Below are positions 33,524 to 50,900 of a stretch of 64,000 nucleotides of DNA, one piece after another. The translations under genes were made by a program, and so were the position numbers. Source of the DNA: Eucalyptus grandis (Eukaryota; Streptophyta; Magnoliopsida; Myrtales; Myrtaceae); assembly GCF_016545825.1 (NCBI RefSeq), contig NC_052619.1, forward strand, positions 10,803,501 to 10,867,500, in the 5' to 3' direction. The notes under the pieces were generated by a model. It saw only the letters and a program-made list of their open reading frames with translations, was not told the DNA's origin and searched no databases. Every line of letters starts with the position of its first letter. The stretch's first letter is position 1.

Positions 33524-36446
33524 TGTCGCGACCAATTTTTCGGGGTGTGAACCACCTAGGGTTTAGCTAATGGATTGTTAAGCCTAGACTTAACTCGGGC
33601 TCTCCCAAGCCCATACTAATTCGCAACTTAGATTCAAGTTTTTAACATGCAATTGATTTTCAATTAGGAGTCGCCACTAATCAATTTATGGTAGGTCGAT
33701 TAGACACCTAAGTAAAATAATGGGAGAATTATTTTACTTCTACGAACTCAGAGATTATGGGTGCGGGGACTTGGTTACACTAGATTTCTCTAATGCCCTT
33801 TCGGTACCATTCTTTTAATTTTGAAAAATGTTTGGCGAGGCGCTTGAATTGATTTTAAGCTATCTCACTAACATGTAAGGTGTTCATGCGCAAGCCACCA
33901 ATTTAACACCCAAGAAAGTAATTAAATAATGCAGGACTTACCTCAAAGCAACAAAAGCATCTGCAGTGTTAAATTGAAATCCACATCAACAACCCTAGAT
34001 ATGATTTCTAATTAAGACGCAATTTTTTTGTTTTGTTTTCACTTAATTAATGAAAATCATGCAATATGCAATGCATGCCACTAATTTAACATGAAATGAT
34101 ATGACATGGCAACATGACTTAGCTATATGACCTAAGCAATATGACATAACTAAGCATGTAATCTATCCTAAGCATGAGATGATTTATTCTAAATAAATTT
34201 TTTTGTATTTTCTATGAGATTCGAAATTAAAGAAAGGCAACATTTAAATATGCAATCTAAATTAATCTAATGACCTAATCTAATGCCGGGCAATTTCTAA
34301 TTAGAAATGAACCTAACAATAATCACTAAATGACATGCAAATGACATTTTTTATTTTGAAAATGCAATCTATCCTAGAAATTGCAACTAATTTATCCTAA
34401 GACAAATTTTATGAAATTTGAAATGATCTAGCTAGATTAAGATTTTATCTAATTTAAACTAGGGATTAAGTCATATTAAATCCTAATTTAAACTAAGACA
34501 TTATCTAAATCTAAAATGCAATTTATCTATAAAAATTATCTAAATTTAAAATGAAACATGCAATTCTAATCTAATATGCACAATGATTTTTTTGTGTTTT
34601 TCTTTAAGAAATTCGAAATTAAAACTAACATGCAAAACTAACAACCTAAATGATTGCACTTTCTTTTTGGATTTTTTATTTAAAAATTCGAAATAAGATT
34701 GCAATCTTAAATATGCAAGATAACAACAAACCTAATCCTAATTAAGATTTCTTTATTTTTTATTTTACGAAAATAAGATTTGACTCAACCAACTCGACGA
34801 TAAGAAATCAAATAAGATAAGATTGATATCCAAAATCGGCGAACCATATCTCGCGCATGAGACGGGTTGGCCTAATTTTAAAATTAAATCGCAAATCGAA
34901 TCTCGAGCTTGAGATTGGATTATCGATTTTTGAAGTGATTACGAGTGGATTTCGGGCGCGAAAATCGGACTATCAATCCCTAGCAAGGACTTTTTCATGT
35001 CGGAATATCAATCATACATTTAAGGAACAAGTCTACTAAAAACTATAAAGGAAAAATAATAAAGACTTCAAAAAAAAAATAATAAATAAACTACCTAATT
35101 TTCCTTTTTTTCTTTTATTTTCCCACAAAGCTTGCTCGTGCAAGGCTGGTCACTGAAGCAGTGGATCGGGAAGCTGGTTGATTAGTCCGGCAAGGGCAGT
35201 GGCTGTGGTGGTGGGTCACCGTCAACGGAGGTCACGGTGGTTGGAGCTCCGGCGAAGGGACTCGGTGGCTGGTGGACGCAGCTACAGCAACTGGTCACGG
35301 GTCAAGCGGGACAGGGGCGGCACGGGCGAAGCAATCGGCGTTCGGGCACCGGCGAGAGGTGAGCAACAGCGTCGGGCAGCAGCTCCGGAGCGGCAGATCG
35401 GGGACGGAAATCGGTTGAGGCGCGGTGGGCTTCGTCGGTCTGGTGGAGCGGATCGGCGAGGCAGCAGCAATTTCGCGGGGGTACGGCGAACCGGCTCGGG
35501 ATCTGCTGGGTCGCGGGTTGCAGACGAGTCGCAGCGTCGGATGGCAGAGGGTTGCAGGACGCGGCGGTGCAGCGGCCGCTCGGGACCTGCTGGCGTCGCG
35601 GTTTGCTCGCGGAGGAGGTGCGGCGGGGCGACGTCGGACCGTCGTGGGTCGGTGCGGGCTGCAGGCGAATCACCGGCTAAGGCGTGGCTGCGTTGCTGCT
35701 CGGAGCGGGGCTCAGGCGCGGCGGAGCTTCACGGGTCGTCGAGTTGGCGCGACGATGGCTGGTGGAGACCGGCGGTGTGAGCGCAGCGCGGGTGAAGAGA
35801 AACTGGCGATTGGGGCAGCGAAAGTGGGGAAGATGATGAACAGTAGAGTCAAATCACCTCTGCTTTTACTTTTCTCCTCTCTCTCTCTCTCTCACGTTCT
35901 TTTTCTCTGCCCCTGTGTACTTTCTGCAGCTTCTCTTTTCTTTTCTTTTCTGAAATTTTTTTCCAGAGAAGCCCCCCTGCGCTCATACGCCGATGGCCTT
36001 TTATAGGAAGGAATTGGATTTTCAAATTATTCCTCGAATCAACATCCGCAATATTTTTCACAAAATTCATCCCTTATTAATAAGGATTCGAGATTAAGAT
36101 AAAAATTTTCTCTAAATCCAAATCTTTCAAAGCCAAATCGTAATTTTTTTTTTTTTTTTACCCATCCACCCTATCCAAAAGATTCATATCTCGAAAAAAA
36201 TTGTAAAATATTATATTCCCATGAGATAATTTTAATTATTAAACAAACACAGTGGCCAACTTCCGTCGTGAAAATTTCCGATCCATCTAATTCGAACTCA
36301 TTCGCCACCGTGAGTCCAATAAAATGCAAAAATGCAAAAACAAAATAAATACAATCTAAATCTATGCTATGCAATTAATAAAATTAACCCCTAATTTCAT
36401 ATGCAATAAATAAATAAATTAAATCACCAAAATTTAGGTGTCAACA
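33524..36446 (+). mobile_element. Solo LTR, 2923 bp, probable Ty3-gypsy (Tat-like)
   Basis: Starts TGTCGCGACC and ends GGTGTCAACA, flanked by the 5-bp duplication GTGCA (33519-33523 and 36447-36451). The second genomic copy (around 62410) has a single GTGCA at the same place, so the empty site is known. No gag-pol reading frame and no second LTR boundary lie inside. Long LTRs with TGTCGCGACC starts are characteristic of plant gypsy elements (established knowledge, family not proven). A GC-rich part (35150-35790) gives long but meaningless open frames. A TATA-like CTTTTATAGG lies at about 35998, and a CT microsatellite at 35877-35893. Confidence 0.88.
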
Positions 36447-36451
36447 GTGCA

Positions 36452-37175
36452 CAATAACCAAAAACCTTGTAACATAATCTCGGAGATGTCGGGACACTCT
36501 AGATAATGACAAAAGAATGCAAAAAGGGGAGAAAAGAATTGATTCATTTTTTCAAGGGAATACACCTCAATCGAAATCCACATTACATGGAGCCGAATAT
36601 AAGTCATCTTAATTTTCATAGAGTATACTTTTTCTGTCATCCCGAGTCGTCAGCAAGCGAGACATCTTCTTTTCTCCTAAGTACTTGTCGTCCAGAAGGA
36701 GCTGTACAGAAAGCAACAAAATGAAGGATCTGCCGTGTTAGCCATGTCTGGCATGATAATTTTATATTTAAACAGCAATCCCGCTACGACATAAAGGAAT
36801 CAGGAAGAATATAATCAATCATATGGTAAGTCATGTAAATTGCTGGAATCTATCTTCAAATGCAATGAATTAACAATTCCTTCTACGGGATACTATACTC
36901 GGATAGCATGAAGGCCGAATTCATGTGCTATGTGGGATGATGCATGACTACTACAGATCCATTAAACGCGGATGTAAACAAACTAGAAGAAGGGAAAAAA
37001 ATATAATAATACCTCTTGCCTAAGAAACACATTTAGTCACTACTGTTCCTCCTACTTCTGATGATTTGGTTCGTAAAACATGTAAAGAGAGATGCAAATT
37101 TTGTTTCATACCATCCGCAGAAGATGTGTCCCTTGTCCGATTGATAATCCTTTGACTTCCACGGGACAACCAGCA
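36452..37175. other. 3' flank of the ArfGAP gene
   Basis: Shared with copy B (62411-63140). It lies downstream of the last proposed ArfGAP exon and could hold its 3' UTR. No separate gene recognised. Confidence 0.4.
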
Positions 37176-41740
<4,565 letters not shown>

Positions 41741-42430
41741 TGTTTCCGAGCCCGTGGTACGTGCTTCCTATCCACCTCTCCTCGGCGATCGGATCCGATC
41801 ACTCACGAAAAAGACGAATGGGAGGTTGAGATTCATCTCCGGGCAAGAGAGGAGGAGGAGGAGCGAAAGAGATTGAACTGGATCCCCACGGAAAGAGGGA
41901 GGAGGAGAGAGAGAGAGTGGGTTCTCTCTCTATCTATCTATCTATCTCGTGTCTGTGGATGAACAGAAAGAGAGGGGGGGAAAGAGACAGTTGAGAGCGT
42001 CCTGGAAAGGAGGTGGCCTTGCCAGCTCGTGCATGCTATCCCTCTTTCTCCCTTAACAAGCTGACGCGCCGTTTTGGCGCGGAACTCCATTGTCAAATCT
42101 CTCTCTCTCTCTTTTCTTCTCCGACGTCAACGGTAAAATAAGATGCATCTTCTCGAACAATGGCTTGGAAAGGAAGATGATGGCCAATGCTAACGATTTA
42201 CTTCCCTATAAATTTCGTACCTCGTACTGCATGTTCTGGTCCGAACTTATAGCTACTTTGCACCGCCCGCCACCACCAAAGAATTCCCAAGTCGACATGC
42301 CTGTGGTCACAGCTCCATCGAAAATACTGGCAACTGGGGAAGTCTCTCCTTACAAGCTGGGTCACAATTGGACAATGCTGCACGGCATGAATAAAATTCG
42401 TGATCCCTTAGGAGACAGGTGGCCGCATTA
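41741..42430 (-). promoter_or_regulatory. ArfGAP 5' leader/promoter region
   Basis: The DNA upstream of the ArfGAP ATG is CT-rich on the minus strand (GA-rich 41848-41920), as in many plant 5' leaders. It holds a (TCTA)n run at about 41928-41946 and a GA tract near 41960-41990. No TATA box is certain. Confidence 0.4.
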
Positions 42431-42434
42431 AATC

Positions 42435-43930
42435 AACCACTATGAAAGGAAAGGTACACAAATAAAACATCAATAAAGACAACATTCAAGACACTAGTTT
42501 GTTTTGGCTTACTCTAAGCAAAAAAAGTTTTCCTTCATTTTCCCTTCGAAATTTGACCTATTCTATAAAATTCACATCCGAAGAAAAATGGCTGTGTTTT
42601 CTTCCATCATCCCAGGTCGAAGATAACTTCTTTTCAGTTAATTTTATGATTGATGGATTACAAATGATAATAAATAAATAAAAACATCATCCATACTCAT
42701 TTTTAGTTGAAATAGTACATGGATGACATTCATATTTGTCGCTCAGGATCATCCAATATTTAGAGTGGTTTCGGGAAATATTACCATATGTAGAGATGGT
42801 ACAGCTTTTATGAATAAAATAAAGAGAATATCTTAGAAAATTCATGCTCTGAAACAAAACATAGAATAATATAGAAATCGGAAAAGGAGAGAGTGGCCAT
42901 GAATGATGGTGACGTCGCCCGGCCGGCAGCCATTATGGTCGAGACGGTCTTTTGTGCGTGTGCGCGCCACAACAATGTGATGGCTGCCTAGAAAACCCTA
43001 GGTGACCGTGACCATTGGCATGGTGTTTGTCATTGCTTGTTTGCACCTTGCACGATCTCTTCTTATTTTCTCCACCGATTTGTGGGGGCTCGGTCACCAT
43101 CGTTTTAACCAATAGAAAATGTCAATTACAACTTGAAATATTTAGATTTGAATACATCCTAAAACTGTTTCATTTGAATTTTGGGACGTAAAATATCAAG
43201 GGTATTCATTCTGAGTGGAGAAAATTACACTCAAAATTACGGGTCCCTTTAAATGGAGAGGGTAAACTCTATTGCATCTCGTAAGAAATGTTTGAGGAAT
43301 TGATAGACCGATATAATAGTTGCCCACGCCGGTAAAGGTAGAAGGGTGGGTGAAACATCCATTGTAAGATCGACATGTGCTTCACACGGTATCTCTCAAT
43401 CGACCTGTTGGCCTTGTAACCCCCACAATCGTTTTAACCGATGGAAAATGCCAATTTCAACTTAAGATGTCGAGATAAAGTATTCAAAAAAAAAAAAAAA
43501 AAATATGGTTGGGAGCAAGTCATATAGATTTTATGGATAATTTTTATGAGATGTAATGAGTGTTTACTTGATCGGCTTAAGAATAGGAGGGCTGCTAACC
43601 CTCTGGGTTTGCCATTGATAGCAATGGTGTGGTGATTGAGCCATGAGTATGCGATCTGCGATGAGTATGCGATCTATGTTCAATTTCACACATATTTCAT
43701 CTCACATCAAATTATATAGATAATATAATGCATCCTTATTGTACGTGCCAAACAACTAACATAGTTGGTCTCGGTGTCATAATTTTACCTATCCTCTACA
43801 TTTAAAGAATCTACTTGCCTTAAACTTCTAATTTCTCATCATTATGAAAAAGTCAAACACGAGGACGCAATCTTGGAGTGCCAGTTGGCAATTTCAATCA
43901 AACACGTGGACATCAAAGAACATGAATTGT
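42435..43930. other. Intergenic, weak repeats only
   Basis: No gene. The block 'ATCGTTTTAACC.AT.GAAAATG.CAATT' occurs at about 43100 and 43430 in the same orientation and may bound a small element. A 17-A run lies at 43487-43503. Confidence 0.4.
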
Positions 43931-43934
43931 TAAG

Positions 43935-44706
43935 AGAAATTCAGAATTTTCTTGTAGAATAAAACAAGCGAATTTAGAATTCTTTTTGCGGATAGTAACT
44001 TATGAAGATACACAAAATCGATAAATTTTGGAAAAGGAAAATATGAAAACAGGAAAAGTGCCATGTTAAGCAGAATTTAGAATTCTTTTGCGGATGGTAA
44101 CTTATTAAGACGTGAAAATTTTGACAGAACTTTTACGGATAATAACTCACCAAGATATGAAAATTTTGACAGAACAATAAAATAAAAAAAAAATCGAGAG
44201 ATTTCGGGAAAAGAAAATATGACAACAAGGAAAGTGCAGTGATAAGCAGAACTTAGAATTCTTTTGTAGATAACGACAAGCGCAATTCAGAATTCTTTTG
44301 CGGATAATGAATACACAAATTTTGACGGAACAACGAAAAAAATTAAGAGATTTTGATAAAAGAAAATATGAAAATGGGGAAAGTGCGGTATTAAGTGGAA
44401 TTTAGAATTCTCTTGCAGATAATAACTTACGAAGATGTGAAAATTTTGACAAAAACAACGGAATTCAGGATTTTTTTACGGATAATAATATCAATATACG
44501 AAATTTTGATAGAACAACCAAAAATTAAATAAAATCGAGAGATTTTGGGAAAGAAAATCTGAAAACAGGGAAAGTGCAGTATTAAGCGGAATTTAGAATT
44601 CTTTCCCAAAGAACAACTTATGCAGATATGAAAATTTGAGAGAACAACCAAAAATAAAGTGTAAAATCCAGAGATTTTGGGAAAAGAAAATATGTAAAAG
44701 GAAAAG
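43935..44706 (-). repeat. Degenerate tandem array in tRNA 3' flank
   Basis: Four to five units of about 130-190 bp. Each has GCGGAATTTAGAATTCTTTTGCGGATA, GATATGAAAATTTTGAC and GAGATTTTGGGAAAAGAAAATATG in that order. Unit joints near 44057, 44234, 44382, 44574 and 44705 carry GGAAA(A)GTGC(G/A)GT. The last joint runs straight into the tRNA 3' end. Confidence 0.85.
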
Positions 44707-44731
44707 TGCGGTGAGCGTGGATCCAACACGC

Positions 44732-44774
<43 letters not shown>

Positions 44775-44779
44775 CCCGC
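44707..44779 (-). tRNA. tRNA-Phe (GAA), T-loop variant
   Basis: 73 nt on the minus strand with an intact acceptor stem (starts GCGGGGA), D arm TAGCTCAGTTGGGAGA, anticodon loop ACTGAAGAT (anticodon GAA) and T arm. CTTTTC follows the 3' end at once, a usual Pol III stop. The T loop reads TTGGATC rather than the universal TTCGATC: base 56 is G, not C, which hits both the B box and the D-loop contact. It may be a pseudo-tRNA or a base error. No intron. Confidence 0.85.
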
Positions 44780-44784
44780 TCGGT

Positions 44785-46820
44785 GATGCTGTATTCACAT
44801 TAAATTTATGTTATACTTTTCTATATAGTACGCATTCGTCATCAAAGCTAGACTACGCCTTGAACCTGAATTATTCCTAAACAAATGAAAAATCATAGGA
44901 GTATAATACTGATACCCACGGTTTGGCTTTGGTTATGTTTGGAGATTTTTTCAACCTCATTTTACATACATATGTATGCATATGTTACAAATCAAATTAA
45001 ACATGTTTGATTTGTTTCCACTTGACAGATCCTTTAATAAGTGAATTAAGTAACAAGACGTATATACTAGATTTCCTAGCCCAAAAAAAGAAAAGTTTAT
45101 ATTAGAAGGTAAATATGGTCTAAGTTGGGTTGGTCCAATACCTAATATAAGGCTAATCGTATAGTATTGGTCCTCATTTTGGGACCAAGAATTGACCCTA
45201 TTGACCTCGGGAGCAATAACTAGACTGGCCCTATGGGTCTAGCCTAATTTCATTGTCAACCTAAGACCAATTAATTATATTTTTGTTTTATTTTTTGTAC
45301 TCCTTAAAAGGATAAATGTACTTTTATAAGTTCCATATTCATAAGCAACCAAACTATACATATCAAATATGAAATTTAAGATAAAATAACAATGTAAATC
45401 TCTATTTGCAATTGCTGAGCTGCCATGAGACGTGAGAGATTGTACCGATGCCAGTTCATGAGACAAGTAAGGAGAGGCTAGAGGTGAGCAAGGCCGAGGT
45501 GAGCAAAGATAGTTTCTTTTGTTTTTTTGGTCAAATTAGGGTTAAGTTTCACTTTAATTTATAGGGCAAATCGTAAAAAGAATAGAGGCAGAGACGTTGA
45601 GGTTTAGAGTATACATAATATACCATAATTAGATCAACCCTAAAGTCCTAGATCAAGAATTAACCGCATGATATAGGTTAGAGGTTATAAAACTAAAGAT
45701 CGGCCCAATCTTCTTAAGAACTAGACTAGGATCAACCAAATTAGCCGGTTCAAGATTGACCCTAGACTAATGCTTACTCTAATTTATACTAAGTGATAAC
45801 ATAAAATTAAGTTTGTTTGAAATGCCAAATGAAAATAAAAGAAATAGAATTGGGAAAAAGAAGGAGATAGTTATTTTCCATGTTCGTTTAGAAAGAATCA
45901 TAAATGACAGATTTTAACATCGTGCAATGTCACGATCTCAAGCTTCCTCTAAATGAAGGCCATGATTCTAGAAGATCAAGCTAGAGTTTTGAAAATTCTA
46001 GAATCTTCTGTTGACGAGCAATACATAAACCTTATCGAATTCTCGAAGAATTATTATCATAAATATCGGTAGCTGGTAGTTTTACCGTTAAATCGAAAAG
46101 TAGTCAAAATTTTTAATAAGAGTGACCGTATAAATAAATGGTTCTTTCCTCATTTGTATCCATTTAAACAATTGAACAATATAGAGCATTTAAACATAGA
46201 ACTTCTCTCTTTAAAACACTCTAGGCGAGTGAGTCTGTGCATTGATACTAGCATCCTTCTCTAAAGTCGTAATCAAACCAATTTATGAATAGTGTTTTAT
46301 CCTGTAGAAAAATTTTTTCTTTTATTATATTATATTTTATTTTATTTTATTTTTTAGCTTTGGAAAAACCGTCTTCAAACCTTGGTGAATAAAGAAACCC
46401 AGGTGCTAGCAACAAGAGAACTCACCACCCCCGGTTCATTTTTAAATTATTTATCTAGGTATAACCACCGGTGTTTTCAAATGGATGATTTGAAAGAAAA
46501 GCTAAACCCAATCAATTAAATCCAACTTCTTCGTTGGAACAAGTCCATTCTTTATTAGCGCAAATTCTCACAAACAAATAAAAACTTTCTTTTTTAAATT
46601 AGTGTAGTTCCTACTTAATTAATTAAATCAAAAAAAATTCGTTCCTTCCAAAAATTGGAACATTCTAGTCGGCACCAACCAAGGCCAATACACACACACC
46701 TCCTCCTCCCGTCCCCTCTTCTCACCGGCGCGTCGTCATCCGTTCCGATATTTATCCCTCCCCGTCCGAAGCAGGCGCCCTTTCTCTCTCTAACAATTCC
46801 CTCTCTCTTTCTCTCTCCTC
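44785..46820. other. Intergenic upstream of the RING gene
   Basis: AT-rich, no gene recognised. 46320-46350 is a TTTTA-rich run. 46770-46820 is CT-rich and probably belongs to the 5' leader of the RING gene. Confidence 0.45.
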
Positions 46821-47994
46821 ATGGCATCCTCTGGCGGCAGGACCGGCGCCGGCGCCGGCTTCGGCGGCAGGCAGCTCTATTATTGTCACCAGTGCAGAAG
46901 TACGGTCTCGATCAACCGCTCCCCGACCGCCGATCTCGTCTGCCCCGACTGCAACGGCGAATTCTTAGAGGAGTCCGAGAGCCCCGACGTCAGCCCCATG
47001 CTCCCCCCCTTCTTCCCCTTCGAGAACTTCGGCAGCGGCGGCTCCGCCGGGTCGGGGTCGGGGTCGGGCGGCGGCATGAGTTTCAGCTCCGGCGCCGGAC
47101 TCCCCTGGGTCTTCACGTCCTCCTCCACCGCCGGCGGCGCCGCGGGCGGAGGGGCGGGGGGATGGACGATTTCTCGGCGCTCTTCGGGGGCGCCTCGCCT
47201 TCGGCGACGGCGGCGGCAACAGCAACAATCCGGACGCGTTCAACCCCTCCTCTTCCTCAACAACTACTTCCAAACCTAAGAGCCGGCGGCGCCACATTCA
47301 GTTCGTCATTGACAACAATACCGGCGGCGACAGCGGCGGCTCCTTCCGCTTCCCGGGAACATCAACCTAGGCGACTACTTTATTGGCTCCAATCTCGAGC
47401 AACTAATCCAGCAACTCGCGGAGAACGATCCCATCGCTACGGCACGCCCCTGCGTCGAAGACCGCAATTAATGGGCTTTCCGGTTGTCAAGATCGACGAG
47501 GAATCGCTCGCCCAGACAATTCGCAGTGTGCGGTCTGTAAGGACACGTTTGAGCTTGGTGAGGAGGCAAAGCAAATGCCTTGTGTATAGCATATACCATT
47601 CTGATTGCATTTTGCCCTGGTTGGAATTGCGTACAATTCTTGCCCTGTTTGTAGACATGAATTACCCACTGATGATCCTGATTATGAGCAAAGGAATAGG
47701 GGTCCCCAGGCCCAGCAAGCGGTCTCTGTGGTCGGACCTAAACCGATGTGTCTAGTGACTTGTCCAGTTCTGCGTCTGGAGACAGTCTCTCAGACGCCAC
47801 AGACAATGGAGCGGCGATTCAGGGATTTCGTTAAGCCACTTCCATGGCCGTTCAACAGGACATTTGTTCTCCTGCAGAGACAAGGATAGTGGCAGTGGGA
47901 GTGGTAACAATAATGGAACAACGATGGAATTCAAAATACTGGGGTGGCGCAAATCGAACTTGAATCGAAAACCAGACAGGAAGATCTTGATTGA
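46821..47994 (+). CDS. RING-H2 E3 ubiquitin ligase with N-terminal zinc ribbon (indels)
   Basis: Single-exon gene of the plant RING1/RDUF-like group. The ATG at 46821 opens a frame with an N-terminal zinc ribbon (CHQC...CPDC, about residues 21-46) and a Gly/Ser-rich linker. The rest is readable only by changing frame about six times: a DDFSALF block, then an IQFVIDNN block, GNINLGDYF, LEQLIQQLAENDP, and the RING domain. All eight RING-H2 zinc ligands are present, from CAVC (47527) through C, H, H, C to CPVC (47641), although split over frames. HELPTDDPDYEQ follows and the C-terminus TRQEDLD ends at TGA 47992-47994. Such proteins pass ubiquitin from an E2 to substrates. As read it gives only a 152-residue product; many breaks are one-base losses in G or C runs or a lost TA in a TATATA run. 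Confidence 0.75.
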
Positions 47995-50900
47995 GAACCT
48001 GTGGGTGCTGGTCATCAAAGAACGAGTGAGTTGTGTTTTCGCATTTTCTGGTTTGTCTTATTCCTGCTTTTAGTCTATACTTGTATTATTATTATTATTA
48101 TTTTTTAATTTTTGACAATACAAACTCGGGTAGTTCTTCAATGTATTGTTTTGCCTCTAAACCTTAGATAAGGATAGATGGCAGATATTGGTAGCTGTAT
48201 AGCCAGGGATTTGCATAATAGAAGGTGATACCTTAGCTGGTTTGATGTGCATCTTTGTTAAGTGAACCTTATATTATGCTTAAATTTCTCATGCAAATTG
48301 ACTAGAGTTTCATCATAACCTCGGCAGCTTGTTATTCTTTTGTTGAATCTGGCGATGACTACTATTATATGTTTTACTGTGAACTTTAATTGGAGACAAA
48401 GGTAGTTTGGCTGATTGCTGTGCAGTTTTTCGTGACAAGCTCACATCGATTTTGAAAAGAGCAATGCATTCTAATAATCTTCCTGAATTCAAATTTTTGC
48501 TTTCACTTTGTAGTGAATGTAAGTAATCAGTTCATGGCTCATGCCCCACTTTAAGCCGAGATAATTAGCATTTTCCCTTTTATTAAAATATTCCTTTTAA
48601 TCAAACTGATTTTGAAGCGCCAGTGTTTTGTTTTCCCATCATATGTATTATCAGCAGACCTCTCTGTTTCTATGAACGTTAATGCTACTTAAATTAAATT
48701 AGGAGGAAACTGGATAAACTGTTTTTTATTTGGCTATGGTTGTTCCTGTCAGCAGGACAGCAAATGAGTATGTTTATGTTTATGGTAGCTGTTTCTTCAT
48801 CTAGAATAGGATACAAAATAGTCTAGTTTTCAAAATGAAAGGATTCAGAATACTCAATTAGGCTTGGATGACTCCTATGATGGCATTATTAGTTAATCAA
48901 TGTACATTCTGTAGCTGATTAATCATTTTGTATGTGTGGAGACTTGATATTATAGTTGTAATTTCTCACTCAGGAGAAAAAGAGAGGCTGGGAAGGAAGA
49001 AATGCTTTAATGGAGAATGACTTAGTTTTTTTCTAAGTTATGGTGGATGAAAGATTATGTGGAAAGAACTCTGAAATGCAGCTTAAAATTCTTGTCGCTG
49101 ACAGATGAAGTAGAGATGTAGGTGATAACATTCCATATGGGCACAATTATCATCCTACGTTGACTAGATGAAGGCTCCAATTGAATTGTCTAATAATCTT
49201 TCTGAGAAAAGAATGAGCTCCTTCTTTATTTCAATTGCTGCCTTGATCCATGTGGCGCTCCAGTTTGCAAATGCCTCTTGCCTTTTTAAGACTTATCGAG
49301 CTAGCATCTTTACCACAGAGTGATTTAAGGACTGCTTAAAGTGGAGAGCTAAAAGATGGAAAAAGAACAAATTGTGAGCTAGCCAGTTTGTAGGTCAATG
49401 GCATTTCAGTAGTATGATGGAGTGTGATGTTCTAGAAGTAGTAATTCACTAAACTCTTGTGTTTTTGCCCAAAATTGTCGAGGGACAGAGTTTATTAAAA
49501 AAGCTTACTCAAACATAACTATAGGGAAAGATTGGAAGTGGCAGAACTGTAGTATTGAGAGAAGCTGTGGGGGAAAATGATAGGCAGCTTTTGAATTGTC
49601 ATCTTGGGCATTTTCTTCTCATGCTTTCTGGAAAGATGTGTGCTTGAAGTCTTGCATTTTTCCTCCGAGAGACTCTATATGGCACTGGAGAAATAGAGGT
49701 CTCATGTGTCAACAACAGAGTTCGTATTCTTTTCACTGTAGATTTACTGATTCAGTTAGATTGTTGTTAGCAGAAGATGCTATCACACCAGCAGAGTCTA
49801 TTATCTATATAAAACATGTTTAATTATGCATATGTATATAAATGGGGACATATGTCCCTTTGCATATGCATGTTTAGCTTTTCCACAACGTAAAATGGTG
49901 GGATGAGTGACTTCAATGCCTTGTTGTAGACAAGTGTAAGAGAGGGAATTGACACTTTACGTGTGTTTAGTTTACATCTAGAGCAAAATATTTTGCAACA
50001 ATTTTTCCATTTGTGTGACATATATAGGCTCTCCTGTATCCACGGATCCAGTTTAGGGAGCCACAGAGTTCTGTCACTGTCTCTTTGCTTTCAACCTTTA
50101 GACAGTTGATGTGTGTTTTTACCGGTTTTGTCTCAGTACTGAGTAAATCATTAAGCTGGCAAACATGTTTAGATCATTAGAATGAATTATTGTAAGTTTT
50201 ATTTTGCCTCTTGTGTTAGTTTGTGTTAGTGCTTGCATCCAGGGAATACTGACTATTTTCTTTACTTTTTTCAAATAGTTTATTGTCCGGTAGCATTAAG
50301 GTAAATCTTCTCCCAGCATCTTCTTCAGTAATTGAGATAGAAATTCCAAAGGAGTTAGGCTTGGTGAGGTTCCTTTAGCCTTTTGAATCTTTTCTGTGCT
50401 TATCTATGTGTCTTTAAGAAGGTCCTGTTAAGCTGTCTGAGCTCAGGCCTTTATACCTGCATGATAATTATCTTCGAACTATGTGCTTCCCTTGCTGGGA
50501 GGGGAAATCAATTGAGTATGCCAGTCTTCTTCCACTAGCTTTCATTTTCAGGGATACTCTGATTGTAGGGTATTTTATTTTATTGTGCTTATGCTGATAG
50601 TCTTATCGTTGACGCTTCTGCATTGGTTCATCCTCACATAGTTTTTATGTCGATGTCCACTGGGTTTCTTCTTTTGCTAGCATAAGTTTAGTCTTAAATT
50701 TTACAACAAAGAATGTGATGGCGCATATCAACACTTTGGAGTACTTTTGTTGAAGGAGTCATTTAGGGTCAGGGTAATTTAAGAGTGCAAGTGTCAGCCT
50801 GCAATTTCTTCATTCTGCTCGACATCCACTCTTGCATAACTTGTAGATTTTTGGCTTTTTTCGTAGTAGTTCATTCTTCTGAAACCTACTGTAACAAAAT

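Noticed and set aside
35178..36006. Open frames of up to 200 codons.
   Set aside because: They lie in the GC-rich part of the solo LTR and have only low-complexity composition.
42090..42431. 113-codon plus-strand frame upstream of the ArfGAP gene.
   Set aside because: No domain, no codon-bias signal and it overlaps the likely promoter of the minus-strand gene.
45080..45790. Possible long hairpin or MITE with 'GACCCTA' words on both sides.
   Set aside because: The two sides could not be aligned as an inverted repeat beyond short words.
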